Notes under the pieces: generated by a model
What the model was told of the DNA's origin: nothing
Databases searched by the model: none
The model's input: only the letters and a program-made list of their open reading frames with translations
Made by a program: the position numbers and the translations under genes
NCBI RefSeq assembly: GCF_002159835.1
Contig: NZ_NFJL01000008.1
Span: 115,094 to 179,093, forward strand
Source: Blautia sp. An249
Lineage (GTDB): Bacteria; Bacillota; Clostridia; Lachnospirales; Lachnospiraceae
Length of the DNA: 64,000 bases
Direction: 5' to 3'
In this document: one piece after another, positions 8,048-19,757 of the stretch
Layout of the letters: each line of letters begins with the position of its first letter
How positions within the stretch are numbered: the stretch's first letter is position 1

Positions 8048-8142
8048 TTAATTCTTATCTTATTTCTGAAATTCCGGACTTTCGTCCCCAAGATCCCATG
8101 AAGCTGCTTGAAAATTGAATAGAAAACAGAAAGGAAAATGGA

Positions 8143-9663
8143 ATGTTTAGTAAAGTATTATCTGCATCCATTCTGGGGATGGAAGTTTGCCCTGTCCAGG
8201 TGGAAGCAGACATCAGCAACGGCCTTCCTTCTTTTATCATGGTCGGATATGTATCAAGTCAGGTAAAAGAAGCCCAGGACCGGGTGAAAACCGCGTTAAA
8301 AAACACGGGCATCTATCTCCCGCCCAAAAAGATTACGGTAAACTTTTCCCCCTCTAATATAAAGAAAGAAGGCGCCGGCTTTGATCTCCCTGTGGCCGCC
8401 GCTGTACTGGCCGCCGCCCAGCTCTATCCGGGCCAGAGGCTGGAGGGGATGTTTCTGGCCGGGGAGCTGAGTTTAAGCGGAAAGGTCAACGGCATATGGG
8501 GAATCCTGCCCATGGTTGCCAAAGCCAGAGAACTGGGCTGCCATACCTGTCTCATTCCCCGGGAAAATGTAAAAGAAGGGAGAATGATAGAAGGCATTCG
8601 GGTTATCGGCATTTCTTCGGTAAAAGAAATGCTGGACTATCTGAGAGGAAAAGAGATTCCCAGTGTCCCTTTGCAAAAGGAAAAGGCCCCTGAAGAGACA
8701 TACCGGGAGGATTTCTCCCACATTCAGGGACAGGCAGCGGCGAAAAGAGCGCTGGAAATTGCAGTCAGCGGGTTTCACAATCTGCTTCTGGTGGGGCCTC
8801 CCGGCTGCGGAAAAAGTATGATGGCCCGCTGTGTGCCGTCCGTCTTTCCTCCCTTAAGCCGGGAAGAATCTCTGGAGCTTACAAGAATCTACAGTATTGC
8901 AGGCCTTTTGTCCGCCGAAAATCCTGTGATGAGGAACCGTCCTTTTCGGGCGCCTCATCATACGGCTTCGCCTCAGGCCATGGCCGGAGGCGGAAGAATT
9001 CCCAGACCGGGAGAGATCACCCTTGCCCACAGAGGCGTCCTCTTTTTAGACGAGATGCCGGAATTTTCCAGAGGGAGTCTGGAGATTCTCAGACAGCCTC
9101 TGGAAGAGAAGAAAATCCGGCTTTCCAGAGCCAGCGGGACCTATACGTTTCCCGCGGACTTTCTGCTTCTGGCTGCCATGAATCCCTGCCCCTGCGGGCA
9201 TTATCCGGACGTGGAGCGGTGCAGCTGCACCCGGCAGGAAATCGAAAGGTATACAAAGAAAATCAGTCATTCCCTGTTAGAGCGCATGGATTTATGTGTG
9301 GAGACAATGCCTGTGAAGTTTCAGGAGGCGGCCGCAGGAAGAAAAGAGGAGACGTCCCGGGAAATCCGAAAGAGGGTGGAGCGGGTGCATCAGATTCAAA
9401 GTGAGAGATACAAGGATAGGAGTATCCGGTTTAACGGGGAGCTGTCTGCAGCGGATATTTCCAGGTACTGCAGTCTGTCGGCAGAAGGAAAAATCCTGAT
9501 GGAGCAGGCCTATGAGAGTCTGCATCTGAGCGTACGCTCCTATCACAGAGTCTTAAAAACAGCCAGAACCATTGCCGACATGGAGGAGAGAGAAGAGATT
9601 GGCGTAAGCCATTTAACAGAGGCGCTGACGTACCGGATGTCCGGCTTTAGGAGCTGGGAGTAG
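8143..9663 (+). CDS. comM: YifB/ComM family Mg-chelatase-like AAA+ ATPase
   Basis: A 506-residue AAA+ protein with the three-part YifB layout: an N-terminal Lon-protease-like S5 fold (MFSKVLSASILGMEVCPVQVE onward, without proteolytic function), a central ATPase with Walker A VGPPGCGKSMMAR and Walker B VLFLDEMPEF, and a C-terminal Mg-chelatase domain. A zinc-binding-like CPCGHYPD...CSC cluster follows NPC. In transformable bacteria ComM is a helicase promoting branch migration during integration of foreign DNA. It is 22 bases upstream of dprA, another recombination-of-uptake gene, in the order commonly seen in Clostridia (yifB, dprA, topA, codY). ATG 8143 follows GAAAGGAA. No competence uptake genes are in the window. 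Confidence 0.92.
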   Translation: MFSKVLSASILGMEVCPVQVEADISNGLPSFIMVGYVSSQVKEAQDRVKTALKNTGIYLPPKKITVNFSPSNIKKEGAGFDLPVAAAVLAAAQLYPGQRLEGMFLAGELSLSGKVNGIWGILPMVAKARELGCHTCLIPRENVKEGRMIEGIRVIGISSVKEMLDYLRGKEIPSVPLQKEKAPEETYREDFSHIQGQAAAKRALEIAVSGFHNLLLVGPPGCGKSMMARCVPSVFPPLSREESLELTRIYSIAGLLSAENPVMRNRPFRAPHHTASPQAMAGGGRIPRPGEITLAHRGVLFLDEMPEFSRGSLEILRQPLEEKKIRLSRASGTYTFPADFLLLAAMNPCPCGHYPDVERCSCTRQEIERYTKKISHSLLERMDLCVETMPVKFQEAAAGRKEETSREIRKRVERVHQIQSERYKDRSIRFNGELSAADISRYCSLSAEGKILMEQAYESLHLSVRSYHRVLKTARTIADMEEREEIGVSHLTEALTYRMSGFRSWE

Positions 9664-9685
9664 GAAAGAGGAGGATGAGAATAAT

Positions 9686-10570
9686 ATGGAAGAAATGCAG
9701 AGCAGACGCATAGAATGTATTACCCGCCGGGACCGGAGATACCCGGAGAGAATGAGAGAATTGCCGGACATGCCCGAGAGAATCTATGTTCTGGGAAATC
9801 TTCCCCGGGACGATGTTCCCTCCATTGCCATTATCGGAGCCAGAAAATCCAGTTACTATGGAAGATCCCAGGCGTCTGCCTACGCCCGGTACTTCAGCAG
9901 TCTGGGGATCCAGGTAATCAGCGGTATGGCTCTGGGGATTGACGGAGAAGCACATCGGGGCGCTCTGGAGGCCGGGACTCCCACCTATGCAGTATTGGGA
10001 TGCGGGGTGGATGTCTGCTATCCCCGATCCAATGAGATACTTTACCAAAAGATCCAACAGAAGGGAGGAATCATCAGTGAACAGCCGCCCGGACAGGGAG
10101 CCAGACCCGGATTTTTTCCCCTGCGCAACCGAATCATCAGCGCCCTGGCCGATGTGATCTTAGTGATCGAGGCAAGAGAAAAAAGCGGTTCCTCCATTAC
10201 GGTCAACTATGCCCTGGAACAGGGAAAGGCAGTGTATGCCCTGCCGGGGCCGGTGGGGAAGGAGCTGAGCGTGGGGTGCCACAGGCTGATCGACGAGGGT
10301 GCAGGGATTGCCTACACTCCGGAAATTATCCTGAGAGAATGGGAACATAAGACGAAAAAAGAAGAAAACCCTCTGAAAAAAAAGAAGATAGGACTTGCAG
10401 GAGATAGGGATTTGGTGTATAGTGTACTCGATTTACAACCCAAAAGTCTGAATGAACTGGCCAAAAAGTCTCAGATGTCTTTACAGAAAACAGCGCAGGC
10501 CTTAATAGAGCTGGAACTTTTGGGCATGATAACTGAAGTTGGCAAAAATTATTATAGAAGGAATCCGTAA
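9686..10570 (+). CDS. dprA: DNA-processing protein DprA
   Basis: DprA loads RecA on incoming single-stranded DNA. The 294-residue protein starts almost directly with the extended Rossmann domain (YPERMRELPDMP, then AIIGARKSSYYGR, SGMALGIDGEAHRGAL, PLRNRIISALADVILVIEA), so there is no N-terminal SAM-like domain, as in other short Firmicutes DprA proteins. A C-terminal winged helix (SLNELAKKSQMSLQKTAQAL) resembling the DML1-like domain is present. An AGGAGG lies about 12 bases before ATG 9686, somewhat far but the best available. It is 22 bases after comM and 58 bases before topA, probably in one transcript. Confidence 0.93.
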   Translation: MEEMQSRRIECITRRDRRYPERMRELPDMPERIYVLGNLPRDDVPSIAIIGARKSSYYGRSQASAYARYFSSLGIQVISGMALGIDGEAHRGALEAGTPTYAVLGCGVDVCYPRSNEILYQKIQQKGGIISEQPPGQGARPGFFPLRNRIISALADVILVIEAREKSGSSITVNYALEQGKAVYALPGPVGKELSVGCHRLIDEGAGIAYTPEIILREWEHKTKKEENPLKKKKIGLAGDRDLVYSVLDLQPKSLNELAKKSQMSLQKTAQALIELELLGMITEVGKNYYRRNP

Positions 10571-10628
10571 GAATGAGAAGAAAAGCTGGAAACAGCTTTG
10601 TAGATTCCATGATTACAGGAGAGGTAAC

Positions 10629-12701
10629 ATGGCAAAATATCTGGTAATCGTTGAGTCACCGGCTAAGGTGAAAACAATTAAGAAGTTTTTAGGAAGTAAT
10701 TATGAGGTGGAAGCCTCTAACGGGCATGTAAGAGATTTGCCCAAAAGTCAGTTGGGAATTGATATTGAAAATGATTATGAACCGAAATATATTACAATCC
10801 GGGGAAAGGGAGAACTTCTGGCAAAGCTGCGTAAATCAGCAAAAAAGGCCGATAAAATCTACCTGGCCACCGACCCTGACCGGGAGGGAGAGGCGATCTC
10901 CTGGCATCTTACCAAGGCTTTGAAAACAGAAGAAGACAAAATGTACCGGATTTCTTTCAATGAAATCACGAAATCCGCTGTAAAAGCTTCCATTAAACAG
11001 GCCAGAGACATTGATATGAATCTGGTGGACGCCCAGCAGACAAGACGAATCGTAGACCGGATGGTGGGATATACCATCAGTCCGATTCTGTGGGCCAAAG
11101 TAAAACGGGGATTAAGCGCAGGAAGGGTCCAGTCTGTTGCTCTTCGGATTATAGCTGACCGGGAAGAAGAGATTAATTCTTTTATTCCCGAGGAGTACTG
11201 GAGCCTGGAGGGAGATTTTCACCTGAAAGGGGAGAAGAAACCTCTGACTGCCAAGTTCTACGGAACCGATAAGAAAATTGTGATTCGAAACAAAGAAGAG
11301 ATGGATGAACTCCTGGAAGAGTTAAAAAACGTTTCCTATGAAATTACAGAAGTAAAGAAAGGAGAGCGGATGAAAAATGCCCCTCTTCCCTTTACCACCA
11401 GTACCTTACAGCAGGAAGCTGCCAAAACTCTGAATTTTTCCACCCAGAAGACCATGCGTCTGGCACAGCAGCTTTATGAAGGAATTGACATTAAAGGGAA
11501 CGGAACCGTTGGTTTAATTACCTACCTGCGTACAGATTCCACCAGAATTTCTGAAGAGGCAGATGCAGCAGCCAGAGAATACATTCAGGAAGAGTATGGA
11601 GAGGAATACGTGATGGCAGCCCCCAAAAGCGGCAGTAAGGATAAGAAAATCCAGGACGCCCATGAGGCTATCCGTCCCACGGACATCCGCCGTCTTCCCC
11701 TTTTGATAAAGGAATCCTTAAGCCGGGATCAGTACCGTCTGTATCAGCTCATCTGGAAACGGTTTGCAGCCAGCAGAATGAGCCCTGCCAGATACGAGAC
11801 GACTTCTGTGAAAATTTCAGGAGGAAAGTACCGTTTCACCGTATCTGCATCGAAGATAAAATTTGACGGATTTATGTCCGTCTATACCCAGGAAGAAGAC
11901 AAAAAGAAAGAGGGCAACCTGCTGTCAAAAACCCTGGAAAAAGGCATGACCCTTACTTTAAAAGAACTGCTTCCGGAACAGCACTTTACGCAGCCTCCCG
12001 CTCACTATACAGAGGCTTCTCTGGTAAAGACTCTGGAAGAGCTGGGAATCGGGCGCCCAAGCACGTATGCGCCTACCATCACTACGATTTTAAGCAGACA
12101 TTATGTGTCAAAAGAGAATAAGAACCTCTATATTACAGAACTGGGCGAAGTTGTAAATAATATTATGAAGCAGGCCTTCGCCAGCATTGTGGATGTGAAC
12201 TTTACGGCAACCATGGAAGGACTTCTGGACTGTGTGGCAGAAGGAACTGTACAGTGGAAAACGGTGGTCCGCAACTTTTACCCGGATTTGAAAAAAGATG
12301 TGGACGCAGCCCAGGAAGAACTGGAAAAAGTGGATATTGCAGATGAAGTCACGGATGTAATCTGTGAGAACTGCGGAAGAAACATGGTGATTAAATACGG
12401 CCCCCACGGACGTTTTCTGGCCTGTCCCGGTTTTCCCGAGTGCCGCAACACAAAGCCGTATTACGAGAAGATAGGAGTGGCCTGTCCCCAGTGCGGCAAA
12501 GAGGTGGTAATGAAGAAGACCAAGAAGGGCCGCCGCTATTACGGATGCGAAAACAATCCGGAGTGCGATTTTATGTCCTGGCAGAAACCTTCTGCTAAAA
12601 AATGTCCGAAATGTGGAAACTATATGGTAGAAAAAGGAAATAAACTGGTCTGCAGCCAGGAAAACTGCGGCTATGTGGAAACAGTTTCCGAAAAGAAATA
12701 G
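10629..12701 (+). CDS. topA: DNA topoisomerase I
   Basis: Type IA topoisomerase that relaxes negative supercoils. From ATG 10629 the protein is 690 residues; the frame is open back to 10539, but the family start MAKYLVIVESPAKVKTI and an AGGAGAGG ribosome site fix the start. TOPRIM motifs are visible (ATDPDREGEAISWHL). The active-site tyrosine is Tyr299 in GLITYLRTDSTR. The C-terminus carries three topoisomerase zinc ribbons: CENCGRN..., CPQCGKE... and CPKCGNY..., each with four cysteines. It follows dprA and ends in its own terminator, upstream of codY. Confidence 0.97.
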   Translation: MAKYLVIVESPAKVKTIKKFLGSNYEVEASNGHVRDLPKSQLGIDIENDYEPKYITIRGKGELLAKLRKSAKKADKIYLATDPDREGEAISWHLTKALKTEEDKMYRISFNEITKSAVKASIKQARDIDMNLVDAQQTRRIVDRMVGYTISPILWAKVKRGLSAGRVQSVALRIIADREEEINSFIPEEYWSLEGDFHLKGEKKPLTAKFYGTDKKIVIRNKEEMDELLEELKNVSYEITEVKKGERMKNAPLPFTTSTLQQEAAKTLNFSTQKTMRLAQQLYEGIDIKGNGTVGLITYLRTDSTRISEEADAAAREYIQEEYGEEYVMAAPKSGSKDKKIQDAHEAIRPTDIRRLPLLIKESLSRDQYRLYQLIWKRFAASRMSPARYETTSVKISGGKYRFTVSASKIKFDGFMSVYTQEEDKKKEGNLLSKTLEKGMTLTLKELLPEQHFTQPPAHYTEASLVKTLEELGIGRPSTYAPTITTILSRHYVSKENKNLYITELGEVVNNIMKQAFASIVDVNFTATMEGLLDCVAEGTVQWKTVVRNFYPDLKKDVDAAQEELEKVDIADEVTDVICENCGRNMVIKYGPHGRFLACPGFPECRNTKPYYEKIGVACPQCGKEVVMKKTKKGRRYYGCENNPECDFMSWQKPSAKKCPKCGNYMVEKGNKLVCSQENCGYVETVSEKK

Positions 12702-12716
12702 AACTTCCAAAAGAGG

Positions 12717-12745
12717 AGAGTCTGATAAGTCAGACTCTTCTTTTA
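12717..12745 (+). terminator. Intrinsic terminator after topA
   Basis: AGAGTCTGA (12717-12725) pairs with TCAGACTCT (12730-12738) over a 4-base loop, then TCTTTTAAT. Confidence 0.85.
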
Positions 12746-12780
12746 ATGTAAGGAATATATATAATTTAAAAAAAAGAAAT

Positions 12781-12795
12781 AAAATTCTGAAAAGT
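12781..12795 (+). promoter_or_regulatory. CodY box upstream of codY
   Basis: AAAATTCTGAAAAGT matches the CodY consensus AATTTTCNGAAAATT at all but three positions. It lies just before a possible TTGCAT-N17-TAAGAT promoter (12809-12837), which would allow codY to repress itself. Confidence 0.55.
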
Positions 12796-12884
12796 GACAA
12801 AAAATATATTGCATTTTCAAACGAAAAAGAGTAAGATGATTATATAGTATTATAATTGTAAAGTATTAAGAAAGGAGGCCACGA

Positions 12885-13670
12885 ATGAGCGTTCAACTGT
12901 TAGACAAAACTAGAAAGATTAACAAACTTTTACACAATAGCAATTCCAGTAAAGTGGTGTTTAACGACATTTGTCAGGTCTTAATGGAAACCTTAAGTTC
13001 CAATATTCTGGTTATGAGTAAGAAAGGGAAAGTACTGGGAGTCAGTCTGTGTCCGGGAGTGGAAGAAATTACAGAATTGATTGAAGATAATGTGGGCGGT
13101 TTTGTGGATCAGCTCTTAAATGAGAGATTTCTGGGAGTTTTGTCTACAAAGGAAAACGTGAATCTTCAGACACTGGGATTTGAACATGTTTCACCCTCCT
13201 ATCAGGGAATTATCAATCCCATTGACATTGCCGGAGAAAGACTGGGAACCGTGTTCATGTACCGCAACGATAAACCTTACGATATTGAAGATATTATAGT
13301 CAGCGAATACGGTACTACGGTAGTTGGCCTGGAAATGATGCGCGCGGTACATGAGGAGAATGCAGAAGAAGATCGGAAACAGCAGGTAGTGAAATCCGCT
13401 TTCAACACGTTGTCATTTTCTGAACTGGAAGCAATCATTCACATTTTTGACGAGCTGGACGGAGATGAAGGCATTCTGGTGGCAAGCAAGATAGCAGATC
13501 GGGTAGGAATCACCCGTTCCGTGATTGTAAATGCCCTCAGAAAGTTTGAAAGCGCCGGGGTGATTGAATCCCGTTCTTCCGGTATGAAGGGAACGTACAT
13601 TAAAGTTTTAAACGAAGTAATTTTTGACGAGCTGGAAGAGATTAAGGCACAGAGAAATAAAAAAGCATAA
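12885..13670 (+). CDS. codY: Global regulator CodY
   Basis: CodY senses GTP and branched-chain amino acids and represses starvation genes. The 261-residue protein begins MSVQLLDKTRKINKLL, has the N-terminal GAF ligand domain, then the winged helix near the C-terminus with GITRSVIVNALRKFESAGVIESRSSGMKGTYIKV, of which SRSSGMKGTYIKV is the family-specific wing. AAGGAGG precedes ATG. It has its own leader with a CodY box, and another CodY-box candidate lies before ilvE in this window (48036-48050), which fits its known regulon. It follows topA, the usual clostridial context. Confidence 0.97.
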   Translation: MSVQLLDKTRKINKLLHNSNSSKVVFNDICQVLMETLSSNILVMSKKGKVLGVSLCPGVEEITELIEDNVGGFVDQLLNERFLGVLSTKENVNLQTLGFEHVSPSYQGIINPIDIAGERLGTVFMYRNDKPYDIEDIIVSEYGTTVVGLEMMRAVHEENAEEDRKQQVVKSAFNTLSFSELEAIIHIFDELDGDEGILVASKIADRVGITRSVIVNALRKFESAGVIESRSSGMKGTYIKVLNEVIFDELEEIKAQRNKKA

Positions 13671-13693
13671 CAGAACATGCAGAATACCAAAGA

Positions 13694-13733
13694 GGATCAG
13701 AACATGAAATGTCTGGTCCTTTCTCTTTGTCTT
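13694..13733 (+). terminator. Probable terminator after codY
   Basis: GGATCAGAACAT pairs with ATGTCTGGTCC with one bulged A and one G-U pair, followed by a T-rich stretch (TTTCTCTTTGTCTT). Confidence 0.65.
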
Positions 13734-13838
13734 CATAGATTTTTTATAAATTTATTTGAAAAATGAGAAAAAATGAGAATTACAAAGAATATAAGAGATT
13801 AAAAGAGTATATAATGAAAATGGTAGGGTTGTAAGGAG

Positions 13839-13867
13839 TTGCAGAAAAACGATAAATTCACTAATAT
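13839..13867 (+). promoter_or_regulatory. groESL promoter
   Basis: TTGCAG (13839-13844), 17-base spacer, TAATAT (13862-13867). The CIRCE operator begins 12 bases downstream, covering the expected transcript start. Confidence 0.75.
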
Positions 13868-13878
13868 TAATCACAGAG

Positions 13879-13905
13879 TTAGCACTCACCTAAAATGAGT
13901 GCTAG
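13879..13905. promoter_or_regulatory. CIRCE element (HrcA operator)
   Basis: TTAGCACTC, 9-base spacer, GAGTGCTAG. It matches the canonical TTAGCACTC-N9-GAGTGCTAA in 17 of 18 arm positions. HrcA binding here represses groESL outside heat stress. Confidence 0.96.
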
Positions 13906-13935
13906 TAAAGTCAGAGATTTAAAAGGAGGAAATAG

Positions 13936-15869
<1,934 letters not shown>

Positions 15870-15887
15870 TAAAAAAGTAAGAATATG

Positions 15888-15924
15888 GCTGTTGCGAATT
15901 TTTCGCAACAGCTTCTTTCTTTTT
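15888..15924 (+). terminator. Intrinsic terminator after groEL
   Basis: GCTGTTGCGAA (15888-15898) pairs perfectly with TTCGCAACAGC (15902-15912) across a 3-base loop, followed by TTCTTTCTTTTT. Confidence 0.92.
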
Positions 15925-15975
15925 GTGATTTGTGTTACACTATACAGAAAGAAAAATACATAAGGAGTAACGGCT

Positions 15976-16476
15976 ATGGGAGATTTGTATTCAGAATTGT
16001 TAGTGAAAAAAGAAAAGACGGGCAAAGATACGGGACTTCGGGTGCTGGTCATCGGGGCGGCCGTGGTCTGTTTCCTGATTGGTTTCTTTTACAGCATGTA
16101 TTTCCTGATTCCGGCAGTCCTTCTGGGGGCAGGATCCTATTTTGTCTATCAGAGAACCGATTTGGAGTTTGAATATCTCTATGTGAACGGGGATCTGGAT
16201 ATTGATAAGATTATGGCCAAAGTAAAAAGAAAGAAGGGAGAGTCCCTGAATATGAGCCAGACAGAAATTGTAGCTCCGGTGGGCTCTCACAGACTGGACT
16301 CTTACAAAAGAGGAAGCGTGCAGGTAAAAGACTATTCCTCCGGAAATCCCTCCCATAAACGGTATGCAGTGATATACCGGGGAGACGGACAGACCAGAGA
16401 AATTATCATTGAACCGGACGAAGATCTGATTCAGAAAATGAAATACAGCGCGCCGGGCAAGGTTTTTTTCGATTGA
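15976..16476 (+). CDS. Small membrane protein of a Lachnospiraceae family (DUF6106-like)
   Basis: A 166-residue protein with a short N-terminal cytosolic segment, two closely spaced membrane helices (about residues 24-41 and 43-58, VLVIGAAVVCFLIGFFYSMYF and the following FLIPAVLLGAGSYFVY in part) and a C-terminal soluble domain of about 100 residues rich in beta segments. The soluble part includes FEYLYVNGDLDIDKIMAKVKRKK and GDGQTREIIIEPDEDLI-type stretches. I associate it, weakly, with DUF6106. The start follows AAGGAG. It lies between the groEL terminator and guaB; the guaB promoter overlaps its stop codon, so it has its own transcript. Function unknown. Confidence 0.7.
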   Translation: MGDLYSELLVKKEKTGKDTGLRVLVIGAAVVCFLIGFFYSMYFLIPAVLLGAGSYFVYQRTDLEFEYLYVNGDLDIDKIMAKVKRKKGESLNMSQTEIVAPVGSHRLDSYKRGSVQVKDYSSGNPSHKRYAVIYRGDGQTREIIIEPDEDLIQKMKYSAPGKVFFD

Positions 16477-16501
16477 CACCATTTGAGATTTTTGTTACAC
16501 T
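16473..16501 (+). promoter_or_regulatory. guaB promoter overlapping the upstream stop codon
   Basis: TTGACA (16473-16478), 17-base spacer, TACACT (16496-16501). The -35 overlaps TGA 16474-16476 of the preceding gene. Confidence 0.7.
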
Positions 16502-16513
16502 ATGGAACAATAA

Positions 16514-18010
<1,497 letters not shown>

Positions 18011-18017
18011 AGACAGG

Positions 18018-18057
18018 GGACTGTTGCAGAGTTTTATTCTGTAACAGTCCTTTTTTT
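18018..18057 (+). terminator. Intrinsic terminator after guaB
   Basis: GGACTGTTGCAGA (18018-18030) pairs with TCTGTAACAGTCC (18038-18050), one mismatch, followed by seven T. Its 3' arm is shared with two other terminators in this window. Confidence 0.92.
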
Positions 18058-18073
18058 GAAGGAATGACGGAAA

Positions 18074-18841
18074 ATGCAAAAGAAACCAGACAGAAAGAAA
18101 AAGGGAAGAAAACCGGCATCCCAAAGATCCCGGAAGAAGAAAAAAGATAACCGGCTTCTCTATTTGCTGATAGGAGTCCTCTGTGTGGGAATGCTGGCGG
18201 CAGGAGGACTGATGATCCGGAAAATGGTGGATGTTTCCCGGGAACGGGAGGCCCGTATTCTGGCAGAGCTGGCAGCCCAGGAAAATGAAAGCGGGCCGGC
18301 GGTGTGGATGGAGCAGGGGGCGCCCTATATTGATGTGGAGCTTTTAACACCTAATGAATATTCCAGACCCCAGATTCCCATAGAGGAGATAAGGGGAATT
18401 GCCATTCACTATACGGCCAATCCGGGAGCAACAGCGATGAATAACCGGAATTATTTCGAAAATCTGAAGGATACCCATGAGACGAAAGTAAGCAGCCATT
18501 TTGTAGTGGGACTGGAGGGAGAAGTGGTACAGTGCATACCTACCAGCGAGATTTCCTATGCCACCAATTCCAGAAATGTGGATACGATTTCCATCGAATG
18601 CTGTCATCCCGACGAAACCGGACAGTTTAATGAAGCCACTTATGATTCTGTGGTAAAACTGACCGCCTGGCTGTGTCTGCGGTTCGGACTGGATACGGAG
18701 GATGTGATTCGCCATTACGATGTAACAGAGAAGAACTGTCCGAAATACTATGTGGAGCATCCCGACGCCTGGGAAGAGATGAAAGCAGACATCGGAAGAC
18801 AACTGGAAGAAGACAAAAATCGGATCGGAAATGAAAATTAG
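18074..18841 (+). CDS. Membrane-anchored N-acetylmuramoyl-L-alanine amidase (Amidase_2/PGRP fold)
   Basis: Cleaves the amide between MurNAc and L-Ala in peptidoglycan. The 255-residue protein starts with a very basic cytosolic stretch (about 30 residues of Lys/Arg), then one membrane helix (LLYLLIGVLCVGMLAAGGLMI in part, about residues 34-52), then the catalytic domain. Zinc-ligand candidates are His in IAIHYTANPG, His in IRHYDVTEKNCP and the Cys of that motif; the SSHFVVGLEGEVVQCIP strand is typical. The anchor places it on the outer face. It lies 63 bases after guaB and upstream of the ZTP riboswitch; the guaB terminator separates it from guaB. No clear promoter was found in the short gap, so partial read-through from guaB is possible. 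Confidence 0.88.
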   Translation: MQKKPDRKKKGRKPASQRSRKKKKDNRLLYLLIGVLCVGMLAAGGLMIRKMVDVSREREARILAELAAQENESGPAVWMEQGAPYIDVELLTPNEYSRPQIPIEEIRGIAIHYTANPGATAMNNRNYFENLKDTHETKVSSHFVVGLEGEVVQCIPTSEISYATNSRNVDTISIECCHPDETGQFNEATYDSVVKLTAWLCLRFGLDTEDVIRHYDVTEKNCPKYYVEHPDAWEEMKADIGRQLEEDKNRIGNEN

Positions 18842-18844
18842 GAC

Positions 18845-18873
18845 TTGTAAAAAGAAATAACTTATTGTACTAT
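18845..18873 (+). promoter_or_regulatory. Promoter of the ZTP-riboswitch transcript
   Basis: TTGTAA (18845-18850), 17-base spacer, TACTAT (18868-18873), a few bases upstream of the riboswitch. Confidence 0.55.
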
Positions 18874-18883
18874 AAAGACAGAT

Positions 18884-18984
18884 TTGTACGACTGGCGGAA
18901 GTAGAAGAAACTACAGGGAGTACAAGGATGAATATGTGTCGACCGCCTGGGCAACCATTTAGAAGGTTATCCAGGCATTTTTTT
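18884..18984 (+). promoter_or_regulatory. ZTP (pfl) riboswitch with intrinsic terminator
   Basis: Contains the two conserved cores of the pfl motif in order: CGACTGGCGGAAGTAG with an arm closed by CTACAGGGAGTACAAGG-like sequence (18889-18926), then CCGCCTGGGCA (18943-18953). The expression platform is a terminator: GCCTGGGCAACC (18945-18956) pairs with GGTTATCCAGGC (18965-18976), followed by ATTTTTTT. The 5' half of the terminator stem is the conserved pfl core itself, so ligand binding and termination are mutually exclusive. Binding of ZMP/ZTP (AICAR nucleotides) would therefore turn on the IMP cyclohydrolase and AICAR formyltransferase genes downstream, which consume exactly that intermediate. 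Confidence 0.93.
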
Positions 18985-19021
18985 ATATCATAGGAAAGTA
19001 TTTTATCAAAGGAGGAAGAAA

Positions 19022-19735
19022 ATGGAAGTATTATCTTTGCAAAAAGAACTGAAAGAAAACGCATATCCGGGAAGGGGGATTGTCCTTGGACGTTCCGATG
19101 ACGGAAAGTATGCAGTCGCCGCTTATTTTATTATGGGAAGAAGCGAAAACAGCAGAAACCGGGTCTTTGTGGAAGACGGGGAAGGTATCCGTACCCAGGC
19201 CTTTGATCCGGCCAAACTTACCGATCCCAGTCTGATCATCTACGCTCCGGTACGCGTACTGGGAAATAAAACCATTGTAACAAACGGGGATCAGACGGAT
19301 ACCATTTATGAAGGAATGGACAGACAGCTTACCTTTGAACAGTCTCTGCGCTGCCGGGAATTCGAGCCGGACGCTCCCAACTATACACCGCGTATTTCCG
19401 GAATCATGCATGTGGAAAACGGAAAATATAATTATGCAATGTCCATTTTAAAGAGCAATCACGGAGATCCGAAAGCCTGCAATCGTTATACCTTTGCCTA
19501 TGAAAACGCTGTGGCAGGAGAAGGCCGTTTCATCCATACTTATAAAATGGACGGAAATCCTCTTCCAAGTTTTGAGGGAGAACCGAAACTGGTTGCCATT
19601 TCCGGAGACATTGACACCTTCGCTAAAGAAATCTGGGAAAGCTTAAATGAAGAAAACAAGGTATCCCTGTTTGTAAGATACATTGAGATTGAAACCGGAA
19701 AATACGAGAGCAGAATCATCAATAAAAATCAATAA
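19022..19735 (+). CDS. IMP cyclohydrolase, PurO-like
   Basis: Closes the ring of FAICAR to give IMP, the last step of de novo purine synthesis. The 237-residue protein resembles the archaeal-type PurO family (NTN-hydrolase fold) rather than the MGS-like cyclohydrolase half of bacterial PurH: it begins with NAYPGRGIVLGRSDDGKYAVAAYFIMGRSENSRNR, of which YPGRGIVLG and YFIMGRS are the recognisable parts. The start follows AAAGGAGGAAG. It is the first gene behind a ZTP riboswitch and is followed after 22 bases by a formyltransferase lacking a cyclohydrolase domain, so the two together replace a fused PurH. Family assignment is from memory; the genomic pairing strongly supports it. Confidence 0.85.
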   Translation: MEVLSLQKELKENAYPGRGIVLGRSDDGKYAVAAYFIMGRSENSRNRVFVEDGEGIRTQAFDPAKLTDPSLIIYAPVRVLGNKTIVTNGDQTDTIYEGMDRQLTFEQSLRCREFEPDAPNYTPRISGIMHVENGKYNYAMSILKSNHGDPKACNRYTFAYENAVAGEGRFIHTYKMDGNPLPSFEGEPKLVAISGDIDTFAKEIWESLNEENKVSLFVRYIEIETGKYESRIINKNQ

Positions 19736-19757
19736 GAGAGACAGGAGGAGACACACA

